A program made the position numbers and the translations under genes. The notes under the pieces were generated by a model. It made no database searches. It was given only the letters and a program-made list of their open reading frames with translations, and had not been told where the DNA came from. DNA of 58,221 bases from Roseivivax isoporae LMG 25204 (GTDB lineage: Bacteria > Pseudomonadota > Alphaproteobacteria > Rhodobacterales > Rhodobacteraceae): the NCBI RefSeq assembly GCF_000521865.1, contig NZ_JAME01000032.1, positions 1 to 58,221 of the forward strand, read 5' to 3'. Of this stretch, positions 7,763 through 18,376 are shown piece after piece (position 1 is the first letter of the stretch; every line of letters begins with the position of its first letter).

Positions 7763-8124
7763 TCCTCCCCATCCTGAACGCTGCCGCGCGGACCGCGCCG
7801 GGTCCGCGACAGCCCGTCGTGGTGTCGTCCGGGCGTCGCCCACGGGCCGGGCGGGAGGGCGCGCGCCGCGCCCCCTGGGCGGGTCGCTCCCTATAAACGT
7901 ATTGGTTTATTTATAACTCCCGTCGCGCCCCGCGGCGTACCCCTTTTTCCTTTTGGATCAACGCTTTCGTTTACCACTTGCGGTTGTTGCCCCGCCGCGC
8001 GCGCGAATTGACAGAAGGGGGGTCGGCTCGATTGCCTGTGAAAAAGGCGCCCGCTTACGGGTGCACGGAACGGCACGGAGGATCCCCACATGCAGGCATC
8101 GCGCAACACCCGTCCGGGGCCGGC
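7763..8124. other. Leader region upstream of the catabolic cluster, no gene
   Basis: About 360 bases between the tRNA remnant and the first amidohydrolase. It begins GC-rich, contains an AT-rich patch with an inverted repeat ATAAAC-6-GTTTAT (7893-7910), which could be an operator or promoter element, and a TTGACA hexamer near 8007 without a clear -10. No coding frame convinces me. Confidence 0.4.
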
Positions 8125-9768
8125 ATGACGGCGCGTTCCGTCGTTGCGGCGGATACCGTCCTGACCGGCGGCACGGTATGGTGCGGGCTGGGCCTGCCCA
8201 CGGCCGAGGCGGTCGCGCTCTTCGCGGGCCGCGTGCTCGCCACCGGCACCGCCGACGAGATCGCGGCGCTGGTCGGCCCCGAGACCCGGGTGGTCGACCT
8301 GAAGGGGCGGCTCGCCACGCCCGGGCTGAACGACGCGCACATGCACCTTCTGCCCTACGGCACCGCCATGGCCGAGGTGGACCTGCGGCCCCGCGTGGCG
8401 CCCCGGCTGTCGGATGTCCTCGAGGCCGTGCGCGCGCGGGCGGAAACCCTTCCGCCCGGCGAATGGGTGATCGGCCGAGGCTACGACCATTTCCGGCTCG
8501 ACGTGGGCCGCCATCCGCTGCGCGAGGAGCTGGACGAGGCGGCGCCCGACCACCCGGTCTACATCGTGCGCACCGACGGTCACCTGGCCGTCGCCAATTC
8601 CCGCGCGCTGGCGCTTGCCGGGATCGACGAGGACACCGTGCCCCCGAAGGGCGGCAGCATCGAAAAGCAGAACGGCCGCCTGACGGGCCTCCTGGCCGAG
8701 ACCGCGCGCGAGCCGGTCATGGCGGTGCTGCCCGATGCGCAGGTGGGCGACCTCGTCGACGCGATCGAGCGGGCGGGTCGGGATTGCCTGTCGCGCGGCA
8801 TCACGTCGGTGATGGAGGCCGCGGTCGGCATCCGCGACGGCTGGACCGAGATGCTGGCCTACCAGCAGGCGCACCGCACCGGGCGTCTGCCCCTGCGCGT
8901 CTATGCCGTGCTCATGGGCGACAAGGGCCGGTCGATCATGGCCGAGGCGCGCGCCGCGGGCATGGTGTCGGGCGGCGGCGACGACCGGCTGCGCATCGGG
9001 CCGGTCAAGATCTTCACCGACGGATCGGCCGGTGGCCGCACCGCCGCGATGACCAAGCCCTATCTCGGGGGCGACGACGCGGATCGCGGGCTGCTCTGCC
9101 TCGACGCGGAGGAACTGCGCGACATGGTGGCCGAGGGGCACCGCGACGGCTACCGCTTCGCGATCCACGCCATCGGCGACGCGGCCATCGACCAGGTGCT
9201 CGACGCCTACGAGGCGGCGCTCGACGCGGTTCCCGACGCCACGCGCCGCCACCGGATCGAGCATTGTGGCTGGCTGCGCCCCGACCAGATGGCCCGGATG
9301 GCGGACCGGCACATCCTGCCCGCGCCGCAGCCCGCCTTCCTCTACCATTTCGGGGATCTCTACCTGACGCTGCTCGACCGCGAGCGGGTCGAGGCGAGCC
9401 ATCCCATGCGCACGTGGATCGAGGCGGGGCTGCACCCCTCGGCGTCGACCGACTGCCCGGTGGTGGACATCGACCCGATGGCGAACCTCTACACCATGGT
9501 CACCCGCAGGACCGAGAGCGGCACCGTGCTCGGCCCCGACCAGTGCCTGTCGATGGAGGAGGCGCTCGACGCCTATACCCGCGCCTCGGCCTACGCGTCC
9601 CACGAGGAGGACATCAAGGGCCGCCTCGTGCCGGGCCAGCTGGCCGACATCGCGGTCTTCGACACCGACCTGCTGTCCTGCGCGCCCGAGGACATCCTGA
9701 CGGCGCGCTGCGACCTGACGATCCTCGGGGGCGTGGTCGCCTTCGCCCGGGAGGACGCGGCCCGATGA
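8125..9768 (+). CDS. YtcJ-type amidohydrolase (Amidohydro_3)
   Basis: A 547-residue metal-dependent amidohydrolase of the YtcJ/exoenzyme-regulatory type. H72 and H74 in GLNDAHMHL bind metal. FTDGSAGG, HAIGDAAID, HRIEHC and STDCPV are family motifs found downstream in the usual order. These enzymes hydrolyse amide or ester bonds in small, often unusual, substrates. The start at 8125 was chosen because it gives the usual N-terminus just before the VLTGG strand; a longer frame from 7978 is low-complexity. It is the first gene of the cluster, and its TGA overlaps the next gene's ATG, so it is co-translated with an ABC importer that may bring in its substrate. Confidence 0.85.
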   Translation: MTARSVVAADTVLTGGTVWCGLGLPTAEAVALFAGRVLATGTADEIAALVGPETRVVDLKGRLATPGLNDAHMHLLPYGTAMAEVDLRPRVAPRLSDVLEAVRARAETLPPGEWVIGRGYDHFRLDVGRHPLREELDEAAPDHPVYIVRTDGHLAVANSRALALAGIDEDTVPPKGGSIEKQNGRLTGLLAETAREPVMAVLPDAQVGDLVDAIERAGRDCLSRGITSVMEAAVGIRDGWTEMLAYQQAHRTGRLPLRVYAVLMGDKGRSIMAEARAAGMVSGGGDDRLRIGPVKIFTDGSAGGRTAAMTKPYLGGDDADRGLLCLDAEELRDMVAEGHRDGYRFAIHAIGDAAIDQVLDAYEAALDAVPDATRRHRIEHCGWLRPDQMARMADRHILPAPQPAFLYHFGDLYLTLLDRERVEASHPMRTWIEAGLHPSASTDCPVVDIDPMANLYTMVTRRTESGTVLGPDQCLSMEEALDAYTRASAYASHEEDIKGRLVPGQLADIAVFDTDLLSCAPEDILTARCDLTILGGVVAFAREDAAR

Positions 9769-10703
9769 TGACGCAGGTCCTGAACCGGCTGATCATCTCG
9801 ATCCCCGTCCTCTTCGGGGTGCTGCTGCTGGGCTTCTGCCTGCTCATCCTCGTGCCGGGCGACCCGGCAATCGTGCTGGCCGGGCCCACCGCGACGCCCG
9901 AGGTGGTCGAGGCGATCCGGCAGGAGATGGGCCTCGACGAGCCGGTGCTCGTCCAGTTCCTGTCCTATCTCGGGCGCGTTCTGCAGGGCGATCTCGGCCG
10001 CTCGCTGATCTCGAACAAGACGGTGGTGTCGGAGCTTGGTGCCGCGGTGGTGCCCACGCTCGAGCTGATGGTCGCCTGCCTCATCTGGTCGATCCCGCTC
10101 GGGATCGCGCTCGGCACCCTTGCGGCGGTGTTCCGCGGCCGCATCATCGACCGCGCGATCATGGCGGTCTCGGTCGCGGGCGTGTCGCTGCCGATATTCT
10201 TCATCTGCCTGATGATGATCCATTTCGTCGGCGTGCAGTGGCGGCTCCTGCCGTTCATCGGCCGCGGCGGGCCGCTCTGGACCGTCGAGGGACTGCGCCA
10301 CATCGCGCTGCCCGCCCTGTCGCTGGGCGCGATCTTCATCGGCCCGGTGGCGCGGATGACGCGGTCCTCGGTGCTCGAGGTGCTGAAGCTCGACCACGTG
10401 CGCACCGCGCGTGCCAAGGGCCTGAGCGAGACGCAGGTGATCCTGCGCCACGGCCTGCGGAACGCGCTCATCCCGGTGGTGACGCTCGTCGGCCTGCAGG
10501 CGGGCTACCTCGTCGGCGGCGCCGTCGTGACCGAAAGCATCTTCTCCTATCCGGGCCTCGGGCGGCTCGCCGTGGGCGCGATCCTGTCGTCGGACTTTCC
10601 GCTGGCGCAGGGGGCCATCCTGATCCTCGCGCTGGGCTTCATCCTCATCAACATGGTGGTCGACATCCTCTACGCGCTTCTCGATCCCCGGGTGCAGGCA
10701 TGA
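9765..10703 (+). CDS. Peptide/opine-type ABC transporter permease (DppB-like)
   Basis: A 312-residue inner-membrane permease with an N-terminal TM, a periplasmic loop and five further TMs in a BPD_transp_1 domain. The EAA loop for contact with the ATPases is visible around residues 205-225 (RAKGLSETQVILRHGLRN). The N-terminal ADPEVVEAIRQEMGLD-like segment is typical of DppB/OppB/GsiC. ATGA overlap with the amidohydrolase before it and with the second permease after it. It forms an importer with the next gene, the binding protein at 11618 and the ATPases at 14715 and 15707. Confidence 0.93.
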   Translation: MMTQVLNRLIISIPVLFGVLLLGFCLLILVPGDPAIVLAGPTATPEVVEAIRQEMGLDEPVLVQFLSYLGRVLQGDLGRSLISNKTVVSELGAAVVPTLELMVACLIWSIPLGIALGTLAAVFRGRIIDRAIMAVSVAGVSLPIFFICLMMIHFVGVQWRLLPFIGRGGPLWTVEGLRHIALPALSLGAIFIGPVARMTRSSVLEVLKLDHVRTARAKGLSETQVILRHGLRNALIPVVTLVGLQAGYLVGGAVVTESIFSYPGLGRLAVGAILSSDFPLAQGAILILALGFILINMVVDILYALLDPRVQA

Positions 10704-11584
10704 GCGCCGCCGAGACAGACGCCGCCGACACCCCGGCGCCGACGCGCGCGTGGTACCTGCGGCTCATGCGCGACCCCTCGGCGCTGGTCGCGGCGCTGTT
10801 CCTGCTGGCCGTCTGCGTGGTGGCCGTCGCGGCGCCGGTCCTGTCGCCGCACGATCCCTTCGCGAGCTCGCGCAGCGTGATGGTCCCGCCCGTCTGGGCG
10901 GAGACCGGCAGCTGGACGCACCCGCTCGGCACCGACGGGCAGGGCAGGGACATCCTGTCGCGCATCTTCTGGGGTACGCGGCTCACGCTGGTGATCGGCC
11001 TCGTGTCGGTGGGCATCGGCGGCTTCCTCGGATCGTTGCTCGGGCTTCTGGCGGCCTTCCGGCCGGGGCTCGACCCGTGGGTGATGCGGCTCGTCGACGT
11101 GATGCTGTCCTTTCCCGCCATCCTCCTCGGCCTCGCGCTCGTGGCGGTGCTGGGCCCCGGTGCGGGCCCGGTGATCGTGGCGCTCGCCATCGCCACGGTG
11201 CCCGACTGCGCGCGCATCGCGCGGTCGATCGCGGTGTCGGTGATGAACCAGGAATACATTGAGGCCGGGCGCGCGCTGGGCCTGCCCGCGCGGCAGCTCT
11301 TCCTGCGCTACCTCCTGCGCAACTGCGTGTCCTCGATCATGATCTTCATCTCGCTCCGGTTCGGGCAGGTGATCCTGATCGGCGCCGCGCTGTCCTTCCT
11401 CGGCCTCGGCGCGCGCCCGCCCACGGCCGAGCTCGGCATGATGGCCGCGCAGGGCCGGGACTTCCTGCTCTTCGCACCGCACATCGCGGTCATCCCCTCG
11501 GTGATGATCTTCCTCATCGTGCTCACGGCGAACGTGCTGGGCGACGCGCTCCGCGACGTGCTCGATCCGCGGCTCAGGTCCTGA
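10700..11584 (+). CDS. Peptide/opine-type ABC transporter permease (DppC-like)
   Basis: A 294-residue second permease of the importer. The order is a cytoplasmic N-tail (OppC_N region), a TM, a periplasmic segment with the characteristic HPLGTDGQGRDILSR motif, then five TMs with an EAA loop near residues 186-205 (EAGRALGLPARQLFLRYLL). Starts inside the stop of the preceding permease gene. Pairs with it to form the membrane channel. Confidence 0.93.
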   Translation: MSAAETDAADTPAPTRAWYLRLMRDPSALVAALFLLAVCVVAVAAPVLSPHDPFASSRSVMVPPVWAETGSWTHPLGTDGQGRDILSRIFWGTRLTLVIGLVSVGIGGFLGSLLGLLAAFRPGLDPWVMRLVDVMLSFPAILLGLALVAVLGPGAGPVIVALAIATVPDCARIARSIAVSVMNQEYIEAGRALGLPARQLFLRYLLRNCVSSIMIFISLRFGQVILIGAALSFLGLGARPPTAELGMMAAQGRDFLLFAPHIAVIPSVMIFLIVLTANVLGDALRDVLDPRLRS

Positions 11585-11601
11585 CCCAAGACAAAGAAAC
11601 C

Positions 11602-11617
11602 CGACAGGAGAGACGAC
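11602..11617 (+). promoter_or_regulatory. Translation leader shared by both binding-protein genes
   Basis: CGACAGGAGAGACGAC lies directly before the ATG of the binding protein at 11618. The same 16 bases recur at 18360-18375, one base before the ATG of the second binding protein. It contains a near-ideal ribosome site (AGGAGA). Confidence 0.6.
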
Positions 11618-13189
11618 ATGAAGACAAAGGCACTGACCCTCGCGGCCCTCCTCCTGGGCACGAGCCTCGCCCAGGCGCAGGAGATCACCATCGTCCGCGA
11701 GGTCGACAGCAACAACTACGACCCGCACAAGACCACGTCGCGCGCGGCCTCCGAGGTGCTGTTCATGCTGGGCGACACGCTGGTGTCGCTCGCGCCCGAC
11801 ATGCAGACGATCGAGCCCGGGATCGCCGAATCCTGGGAAGTCAGCGAGGACGGCACGACCTACACCTTCCAGCTGCGCGACGACGTCGCGTTCTGCGACG
11901 GCAAGCCCATGACCGCCGACGACGTGGTCTATTCCATGAACCGCTGGACCGATCCCGAGACCAAGTCGCCCGTCGCCTGGCGCGCGGGCGAGGTCGAAAG
12001 CGTCACCGCGACCGGCCCCCACACGGTCGAGTACAAGCTCAAGGCGCCGTTCTCGGAACTGCTCTACCAGCTGACGCAGAGCTTCGGCACCATCGTGGAC
12101 CAGGCCAATGTCGAGGCGCTGGGCGACGATTTCGGCGTCAGCGGGTTCAACGGCACGGGGCCCTTCTGCTGGGTCGAATGGACCCCGCGCGACAAGATGA
12201 TCGTCGAGCGGCACGAGGCCTACACCTGGGGCGCGCCGTTCCACGAGAACACCGGGCCCGCCTCGATGCAGCGCGTCACCTGGCAGATCGTGCCCGAGGA
12301 GAACACCCGCACCGTGGCCGTGCTCACCGGGCAGAGCCAGATCAGCCAGTACGTGCCCTACATCGCGCTCGAACAGCTGAAGAGCGCGCCGAACGTCGAG
12401 GTGGTGCAGTCGGACCTCGCGTTCTGGACCTATTTCATGGGCTTCAAGATCGACAAGGACACGGTGTCGGACCCTGCCGTGCGCCGTGCCATCAACCTCG
12501 CCGTGGACCAGGAGGCGATGGCCGAGGACCTGTTCTTCGGTGTCGTGCAGCCGGCCTATTCCTACGTCTCGACCGAGGCGCTCGACTGGAACTCCGATCT
12601 CGACGCGCAGCTCCTGGGATACGATCCCGAGCAGGCGAACGCGCTCCTCGACGAGGCGGGCTGGACCCGCGGTGACGACGGCGTGCGCGAGAAGGACGGC
12701 GTGCGGCTCGCGCCCACGGCCTACGTCTTTGCCGGCTCGACCTGGGGCAAGATCTCGGAGGCGGTGCAGGCCTACCTGCGCGAGATCGGCGTCGACCTGC
12801 AGATCCAGGCCTTCGACGCCACGGTGGCGTGGGGCAAGCTCGCCACGCAGGAATTCGACATGTTCGGCATGTCCTATCCCTACGTGTCCTCGGGCGACGC
12901 GCTGAACCTCTATTTCCGCAGCCAGAACATGCCGACGCCGAACCGGATGAACTGGAACGACGCCCGGACCGACGAGCTGCTGCTGGCGGGATCCACCGCG
13001 ATCACCGACGAGGAACGGGCCGACAGCTACGGCCAGGTGCTGGAGATCGTGCACGAGGCGGCCGTGTGGCTGCCGCTCTACCACGAGCCCATGGTCATCG
13101 CGCAGTCGACCGACCTCGAGACTGTGGTGCCGCACAACATCTACGGCGCCGGCCTCTACAAGGGGCTCGACCTGAAGTTCCGGGACTAG
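11618..13189 (+). CDS. ABC transporter substrate-binding protein, family 5 (Dpp/opine type)
   Basis: A 523-residue periplasmic binding protein. Residues 1-21 are a Sec signal peptide ending in AQAQ. The mature part has SBP_bac_5 hallmarks: YDPHKT near the start, [31 protein letters not shown], and a later [10 protein letters not shown] segment. It captures the substrate for the DppBC-like permeases just upstream. Strong ribosome site AGGAGA. A short hairpin after the stop may protect its message. The ligand cannot be read from sequence; neighbours suggest an amide-containing small molecule rather than ordinary peptides. Confidence 0.93.
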   Translation: MKTKALTLAALLLGTSLAQAQEITIVREVDSNNYDPHKTTSRAASEVLFMLGDTLVSLAPDMQTIEPGIAESWEVSEDGTTYTFQLRDDVAFCDGKPMTADDVVYSMNRWTDPETKSPVAWRAGEVESVTATGPHTVEYKLKAPFSELLYQLTQSFGTIVDQANVEALGDDFGVSGFNGTGPFCWVEWTPRDKMIVERHEAYTWGAPFHENTGPASMQRVTWQIVPEENTRTVAVLTGQSQISQYVPYIALEQLKSAPNVEVVQSDLAFWTYFMGFKIDKDTVSDPAVRRAINLAVDQEAMAEDLFFGVVQPAYSYVSTEALDWNSDLDAQLLGYDPEQANALLDEAGWTRGDDGVREKDGVRLAPTAYVFAGSTWGKISEAVQAYLREIGVDLQIQAFDATVAWGKLATQEFDMFGMSYPYVSSGDALNLYFRSQNMPTPNRMNWNDARTDELLLAGSTAITDEERADSYGQVLEIVHEAAVWLPLYHEPMVIAQSTDLETVVPHNIYGAGLYKGLDLKFRD

Positions 13190-13211
13190 GCCCGATCGCG
13201 CACCGCCGTTC

Positions 13212-13229
13212 CCGCCCCGGCGGGGGCGG
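13212..13229 (+). terminator. Intercistronic hairpin after binding-protein gene
   Basis: CCGCCCC (13212-13218) and GGGGCGG (13223-13229) form a 7-bp GC stem with a 4-base loop. No T run follows, so it is more likely a message-stabilising or attenuating hairpin inside the operon than a full terminator. Confidence 0.4.
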
Positions 13230-13284
13230 CGGCCGCACCCCTCGTCCGACCCGTGCGTCCTCTCCCTTCAACGAAAGACCGCCC

Positions 13285-14718
13285 ATGCCCGTCACCGTCA
13301 TCCGCAATGCCGCCTGGATCGTCGCCTACGATGCCGGCACCGACAGCCACACCTACCTGCGGGACGGCGACGTGGCCTTCGACGGCGACCGCATCGTGCA
13401 GGTGGGCGGCACCTGGGACGGACCGGCGGAGACCGAGATCGACGGCCGCGACCGGCTGGTGTCGCCGGGGCTCGTCAACATCCACTCCCATCCCTCCTCC
13501 GAGGCGATGAACAAGGGCATGCTCGACGAGCTGGGATCGCCCCGGCTCGGCATGTCGTCGCTCTACGAGTTCATGCCGCTCTTCCGGCCCGACGACGAGG
13601 GCCGCCAGGCCTGCGTCGAGGTCACCTATTCCGAACTGCTCAAATCCGGCGTGACCACGCTCGTCGACCTCTCGGTCGCCTGGGACGGGTGGATCGACAC
13701 CTTCGCGGCCTCGGGCCTGCGCGGGGTCGTGGCGCCCATGTACCGCTCGGCGCACTGGTACACCGACAACGGCCACGTGGTGAAATACGAATGGGACGAG
13801 GCCGCCGGCCGCGCCGCCATGGACGCGGCGGTGGCAACGGTCGAGGCGGCCATCGCACATCCCTCGGGACGGCTCTCGGGCATGATCGCGCCGAGCCAGA
13901 TCGACACCTGCACGCCCGAGCTCATCGCCGACAGCTTCGCGCTCGCACAGGAGCGCGGCCTGCCGTTCCAGATCCATGCCGCGCAATCGGTGGTGGAGTT
14001 CACCGAGATCACCCGCCGCCACGGGGTCACGCCGCTCGAATGGCTGCGCGATCTCGGCGTGCTGAAGCCCGGCGCGATCATCGGCCACGGCATCTTCCTC
14101 AACGATTACGGGCACGTCTTCTGGCCCGAGGCGAACGACTTCGCGCTGCTGCAGGAGTCGGGTGCGGCCGTCGCCCATTGCCCGACCGTGTTCCAGCGGC
14201 GCGGCATCGCGATGAACACCGTCGGCCGCTACATCCGCGGCGGCGTCCCCGTGGGCATCGGCACCGACACCTATCCGCACAACATGCTCGAGGAGCTGCG
14301 CACTGCGCTCTACCTCAGCCGCATCGTCTCGAAGAACCCCTACGACCTGCGGACCTCTCACGTCTTCGACGCGGCGACGATCGGCGGCGCCCGCATCCTC
14401 GGGCGCGACGACATCGGCCGGCTGGCGCCCGGGGCCAAGGCCGACCTGTTCCTCGCCGACCTGCGCGACCCCGCCATGATGCCCGTGCGCGACCCCTTGC
14501 GGTCGCTCGTCTACGTGGCGGCCGAGCGCGCGGTGCGCGACGTGTTCGTGGACGGGCGGCATGTGCTGGTGGACGGCGAGGTTCCGGCCTTCGATCTCGC
14601 CTCCGCGCTCGAGCGGCTCGAGGCGGCGCAGCGGCGCGCCGAGGAAGCGTTCACCGGCCTCGACTTCGCCAACCGGCGCCACGACGACGCCTCGCCCTTG
14701 GCCTACCCGCAGGCATGA
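13285..14718 (+). CDS. Amidohydrolase of the TrzA/AtzA/SsnA deaminase-chlorohydrolase group
   Basis: A 477-residue cytosolic metallohydrolase. The metal site is recognisable: H67 and H69 in VNIHSHP, a histidine in FQIHAAQ near 235, one in IGHGIFL near 270, and an aspartate in [10 protein letters not shown] near 330. Members remove amino, chloro or alkylamino groups from N-heterocycles such as triazines, guanine and related rings. It sits between the importer's binding protein and its ATPases, and its stop overlaps the next start by ATGA. This suggests that it acts on the imported compound. The exact substrate is unknown. Confidence 0.85.
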   Translation: MPVTVIRNAAWIVAYDAGTDSHTYLRDGDVAFDGDRIVQVGGTWDGPAETEIDGRDRLVSPGLVNIHSHPSSEAMNKGMLDELGSPRLGMSSLYEFMPLFRPDDEGRQACVEVTYSELLKSGVTTLVDLSVAWDGWIDTFAASGLRGVVAPMYRSAHWYTDNGHVVKYEWDEAAGRAAMDAAVATVEAAIAHPSGRLSGMIAPSQIDTCTPELIADSFALAQERGLPFQIHAAQSVVEFTEITRRHGVTPLEWLRDLGVLKPGAIIGHGIFLNDYGHVFWPEANDFALLQESGAAVAHCPTVFQRRGIAMNTVGRYIRGGVPVGIGTDTYPHNMLEELRTALYLSRIVSKNPYDLRTSHVFDAATIGGARILGRDDIGRLAPGAKADLFLADLRDPAMMPVRDPLRSLVYVAAERAVRDVFVDGRHVLVDGEVPAFDLASALERLEAAQRRAEEAFTGLDFANRRHDDASPLAYPQA

Positions 14719-15710
14719 GCACCATGACGGACACGCCCCTTCTCGAGGTCGACGACCTGGCGGTCGAGTTCCGCATCGGCGGGCGGGCGCAGCGCGCGGT
14801 GTCGGGCGTGAGCTTCACGCTCGAACGCGGGCGCACGCTCGGCGTCGTCGGCGAATCCGGCTGCGGCAAGTCGGTGACGTCGCTTGCCATCATGCGCCTC
14901 GTGCCGCAGCCGCCCGGGCACTACGCGGGCGGCGCGATCCGGTTCGGCGGGACCGACCTCCTGAGCCTGCCCGAGCGCGAGATGCGCCGCCTGCGCGGCG
15001 GGCGGATCGGCATGATCTTCCAGGAGCCCATGACCTCGCTCAACCCGGTCTACACCTGCGGCGACCAGATCGTGGAAAGCCTGCGCGTGCACTCGGGCCT
15101 CGACAGGCGCGCCGCGCGCGAGCGCGCAGTCGAGCTTCTCGACCTCGTCGGGCTGCCCTCGCCGAAATCGCGGGTCGACGACTATCCCCACCAGCTGTCG
15201 GGCGGGCAGCGGCAGCGCGTCATGATCGCCCTCGCGCTCGCCAACGATCCCGACCTCCTGATCGCGGACGAGCCCACGACCGCACTCGACGTGACGATCC
15301 AGGCGCAGATCCTCGACCTGATGGGCGACCTGCGCGACCGCACCGGGGCGGCGGTGCTGCTCGTGACCCACGACCTCGGCGTCGTGGCGCAGACCTGCGA
15401 GGACGTGGTGGTCATGTATGCCGGCCGCATCGTCGAGAAGGCGCCGACCGGCGCCCTCTTCGCCGATCCGCAGCATCCCTACACGATCGGGCTGATGGCG
15501 GCGGTGCCGCGCATCGACGCGGGCGTCGCGCGGCTGGCCACGATCCCGGGCAGCGTGCCGCCGCCCTGGGCGCGCATCGCCGGCTGCCGCTTCGCCTCGC
15601 GTTGCCCGCTCGCCTCCGAGCGCTGCCGCACCGAGGATCCGCCGCTGCGCGCGCTGGCGCCCGGCCACGCCGTCGCCTGCTGGCACGCCCCGATCGAGGA
15701 GGCGGCATGA
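14715..15710 (+). CDS. Peptide/opine ABC transporter ATPase (DppD/OppD-like)
   Basis: A 331-residue ATPase with Walker A GESGCGKS (about 46-53), [10 protein letters not shown]-loop, signature LSGGQRQRV, Walker B LLIADEP and the H-loop VTHDLG. The C-terminal oligopeptide-transporter region carries the CxFxxRC/CP cysteine cluster ([15 protein letters not shown]) typical of OppD/DppD, where it can bind an Fe-S cluster. Powers the permeases at 9765-11584. ATGA-coupled on both sides. Confidence 0.93.
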   Translation: MSTMTDTPLLEVDDLAVEFRIGGRAQRAVSGVSFTLERGRTLGVVGESGCGKSVTSLAIMRLVPQPPGHYAGGAIRFGGTDLLSLPEREMRRLRGGRIGMIFQEPMTSLNPVYTCGDQIVESLRVHSGLDRRAARERAVELLDLVGLPSPKSRVDDYPHQLSGGQRQRVMIALALANDPDLLIADEPTTALDVTIQAQILDLMGDLRDRTGAAVLLVTHDLGVVAQTCEDVVVMYAGRIVEKAPTGALFADPQHPYTIGLMAAVPRIDAGVARLATIPGSVPPPWARIAGCRFASRCPLASERCRTEDPPLRALAPGHAVACWHAPIEEAA

Positions 15711-16777
15711 GCGCGCTTCTCGAGGTCCGCAACCTGACCAAGCATTTCCCCGTGCGCCGGGGCGTGTTGCGCCGCACCGTCGGCCACGTGCAGGCGGTCA
15801 CCGACGTCAGCTTCGACGTTCACGCGGGCGAGACCCTCGCGGTGGTGGGCGAATCGGGCTGCGGCAAGTCCACGATCGGCCGGGCGCTCCTGCGGCTCAT
15901 CGCCCCCACGGCGGGCACCGTGACGCTCGACGGCACCGAGGTCACCGCGCTGCCCGACCCAGCCCTGCGCGAGATGCGGCGCCACATGCAGATCATCTTC
16001 CAGGACCCGTTCGGGTCGCTCAATCCGCGCATGTCGGTGGCCGAGACGCTGGCCGAACCGCTCCTGCTGCACGGGCTCGCGACATCCGCGAACGTGCGGC
16101 AGAAGGTGGCGGAGCTGCTCGAGACCTGCGGCCTCCAGCCCTGGCACGCGGCGCGGTTCCCGCACGAGTTCTCCGGCGGCCAGCGCCAGCGGGTGGGGGT
16201 GGCGCGCGCGCTCGCCACGCGGCCGCGGCTGATCGTCTGTGACGAGCCGGTCTCGGCGCTCGACGTGTCGGTGCAGGCGCAGATCGTGAACCTGCTGCAG
16301 GATCTGCAGGCGAGCTTCGGCATCGCCTACGTGTTCATCAGCCACGACCTGGCGGTGGTGCGGCACATGGCCGACCGCGTGGCGGTGGTCTATCTCGGCC
16401 GCGTGGTCGAGGAGGCGCCGACCGCCACGCTCTTCGCCACGCCGCGCCATCCCTACACGCGCTCGCTGATCGCGGCGGCGCCACGTCCCGACCCGGGGCT
16501 GCGCAGCGACCGCCAGCCGGTCCGCGGGGACCTGCCCTCGGCGCTGGCGCCGCCGCCGGGCTGCGCCTTCCACCCGCGCTGCCCGATGGCCGAGGCGCGC
16601 TGCCGCACCGAACGCCCCGCCCTGCGCGCGGTCGGCGGCACCAGCGTCGCCTGCCACTTCGCCGAGGCGGTGGCGGAAAGCACCACACCAGCCGAGCGTC
16701 CGCCTTCCGACAGGTTGCGGCGCAGGCTCGACATCCTCCAGGCCGCCAGAGAGTCCAGGGAAGACCCACATGCATGA
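15707..16777 (+). CDS. Peptide/opine ABC transporter ATPase (DppF/OppF-like)
   Basis: A 356-residue partner ATPase with Walker [21 protein letters not shown]-loop, [10 protein letters not shown] signature, [11 protein letters not shown] Walker B/D-loop and ISHDLAVV H-loop. The C-terminal Cys-rich segment ([15 protein letters not shown]) is again of the Opp/Dpp type. The last 8 bases overlap the following ThDP-enzyme gene. With the preceding gene it completes the importer. Confidence 0.93.
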   Translation: MSALLEVRNLTKHFPVRRGVLRRTVGHVQAVTDVSFDVHAGETLAVVGESGCGKSTIGRALLRLIAPTAGTVTLDGTEVTALPDPALREMRRHMQIIFQDPFGSLNPRMSVAETLAEPLLLHGLATSANVRQKVAELLETCGLQPWHAARFPHEFSGGQRQRVGVARALATRPRLIVCDEPVSALDVSVQAQIVNLLQDLQASFGIAYVFISHDLAVVRHMADRVAVVYLGRVVEEAPTATLFATPRHPYTRSLIAAAPRPDPGLRSDRQPVRGDLPSALAPPPGCAFHPRCPMAEARCRTERPALRAVGGTSVACHFAEAVAESTTPAERPPSDRLRRRLDILQAARESREDPHA

Positions 16778-18320
16778 CACGACCCCGATGAACGGCGCCG
16801 AAAGCGTGGTGCGCTCGCTGCACGGGGCGGGGGTGCGGGTCTGCTTCGCCAATCCCGGCACGTCCGAGATGCAGTTCGTCGACGCGCTCGACCGCACGGG
16901 GCTCCTGCGCTGCGTGCTGGCGCTGTTCGAGGGCGTGGCGACCGGCGCCGCCGACGGCTACGCGCGCATGGCGCAGGGGCCCGCGGTCACGCTCCTGCAC
17001 CTCGCGCCGGGGCTCGCCAATGCCGGGGCCAACATGCACAACGCGCGCAAGGCCCGCGCGCCGATGGTCAACCTGGTGGGCGATCACGCGGTGCGCCACC
17101 GCGGCCACGACGCGCCGCTGACAGCCGATGTCGAGGGCGCGGCCGCGCCGTTCTCGGACTGGGTGCGGACCGCCACCAGCGCCGCGGGCTTCGCCGCCGA
17201 CGCGATGGACGCGCTTGGCGCGGCCATGTCGCGGCCGAACCGCGTGGCGACGCTCGTCGCGCCCGCGGATCTCGGCTGGGACGCGGGCGGCGTGGTGGCG
17301 CCGCCGCCGCCGCCGCCGGCCTTTGCCGCGCTCGACGCCGAGGCGGTCTCGCGGGCGGCCGAGATGCTTGGTCCCGACACCGTGATCCTGACGAGCGGGC
17401 GCGTGCTCGAGACGCCCGAGGCGGTGGCGCAGCTGCAGGGCATCGCGGTCAAGACCGGCGCGCGGATCATGGCGCCGACCTCGAACCGGCGGTTCGACCG
17501 CGGCGCGGGCAGGGCGGGGATCGCCCGCGTGCCGTACCCGATCGGCCTCGCGCTCGAGGCGCTTTCGCCCTTCCGCAAGGCCGTGCTGGTCGAGACCGTG
17601 CCGCCCGTCGCCTTCTTCGCCTATCCCGGCCGGCCGAGCCTGCTTCTGCCCGAGGGCTGCGAGGTGCTGACGCTGTCGGGCCTCGACGGCGACGGGCCCG
17701 CGGCGGTCGCCGCGCTGGCGGACCGCGCGGGCGCGGGCGCCGTCGTGGCCGAGACGGCGCGGCCCGAGGCGCCGCCACCGGGCCGCATCACCCCCGCGGC
17801 GCTCGCCGCCGCGGTCGCCCAGGCGCTGCCCGCGAACGCCATCGTCGTCGACGAGAGCATCAGCGGCGGGCGCGACGTCTGGGGCGCCACGCAGGGCGCC
17901 GCGCCGCACAGCTGGATCTCGCTGACCGGCGGCGCCATCGGCGACGGCATTCCGCTCGCGCTCGGCGCCGCCGTCGCCTGTCCCGACCGGCCCGTCCTCT
18001 GCCTGCAGGCGGACGGGTCGGCCATGTACACGATCCAGGGCCTCTGGAGCCAGGCGCGCGAGGGGACGAACGTGACCACGGTGATCCTGTCGAACGGCAC
18101 CTACGAGATCCTCAAGAACGAGCTCTTCGCCGTGGGCGCCAATCCCGGCCGCTCGGCGCTCGACATGCTGGACCTCGACCGTCCGCGGCTCGACTTCGTG
18201 GCGATCGCGCGCGGCATGGGCGTGCCGGGCCGGCGGATCGAGGACGCGGCAGAGCTCTGCACTGCCATCGCCGATGCCATGGCGGAACCCGGCCCGTACC
18301 TGATCGAGGCCGTGATGTGA
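16770..18320 (+). CDS. ThDP-dependent enzyme, acetolactate synthase/benzoylformate decarboxylase-like
   Basis: A 516-residue ThDP enzyme with all three domains. The pyrimidine-binding domain carries the catalytic Glu (E54 in [16 protein letters not shown]). A short central domain with a run of prolines (near 178-185) follows. The PP domain has the metal/ThDP motif ADGS (414-417) to N442. It is shorter than true acetolactate synthase, has no regulatory-subunit gene beside it, and is not in an ilv context. It therefore more likely decarboxylates or ligates a 2-oxo acid arising from the cluster's substrate. It overlaps the ATPase gene before it; the second importer follows. Confidence 0.82.
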   Translation: MHDTTPMNGAESVVRSLHGAGVRVCFANPGTSEMQFVDALDRTGLLRCVLALFEGVATGAADGYARMAQGPAVTLLHLAPGLANAGANMHNARKARAPMVNLVGDHAVRHRGHDAPLTADVEGAAAPFSDWVRTATSAAGFAADAMDALGAAMSRPNRVATLVAPADLGWDAGGVVAPPPPPPAFAALDAEAVSRAAEMLGPDTVILTSGRVLETPEAVAQLQGIAVKTGARIMAPTSNRRFDRGAGRAGIARVPYPIGLALEALSPFRKAVLVETVPPVAFFAYPGRPSLLLPEGCEVLTLSGLDGDGPAAVAALADRAGAGAVVAETARPEAPPPGRITPAALAAAVAQALPANAIVVDESISGGRDVWGATQGAAPHSWISLTGGAIGDGIPLALGAAVACPDRPVLCLQADGSAMYTIQGLWSQAREGTNVTTVILSNGTYEILKNELFAVGANPGRSALDMLDLDRPRLDFVAIARGMGVPGRRIEDAAELCTAIADAMAEPGPYLIEAVM

Positions 18321-18376
18321 TTCAAAGAACCGGACCCGCGCGAACGGGGCCGGACCAACCGACAGGAGAGACGACC

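Noticed and set aside
8007-8035. TTGACA hexamer as promoter of the catabolic cluster
   Set aside because: No acceptable -10 at 15-19 bases, so it is noted only in the leader entry.
7891-9603. Long minus-strand open frame opposite the first amidohydrolase
   Set aside because: A frequent artefact of very high GC coding DNA; residues are His/Arg/Gly-rich and the plus strand carries a complete enzyme with all motifs. The same applies to the other long antisense frames between 8 and 58 kb.
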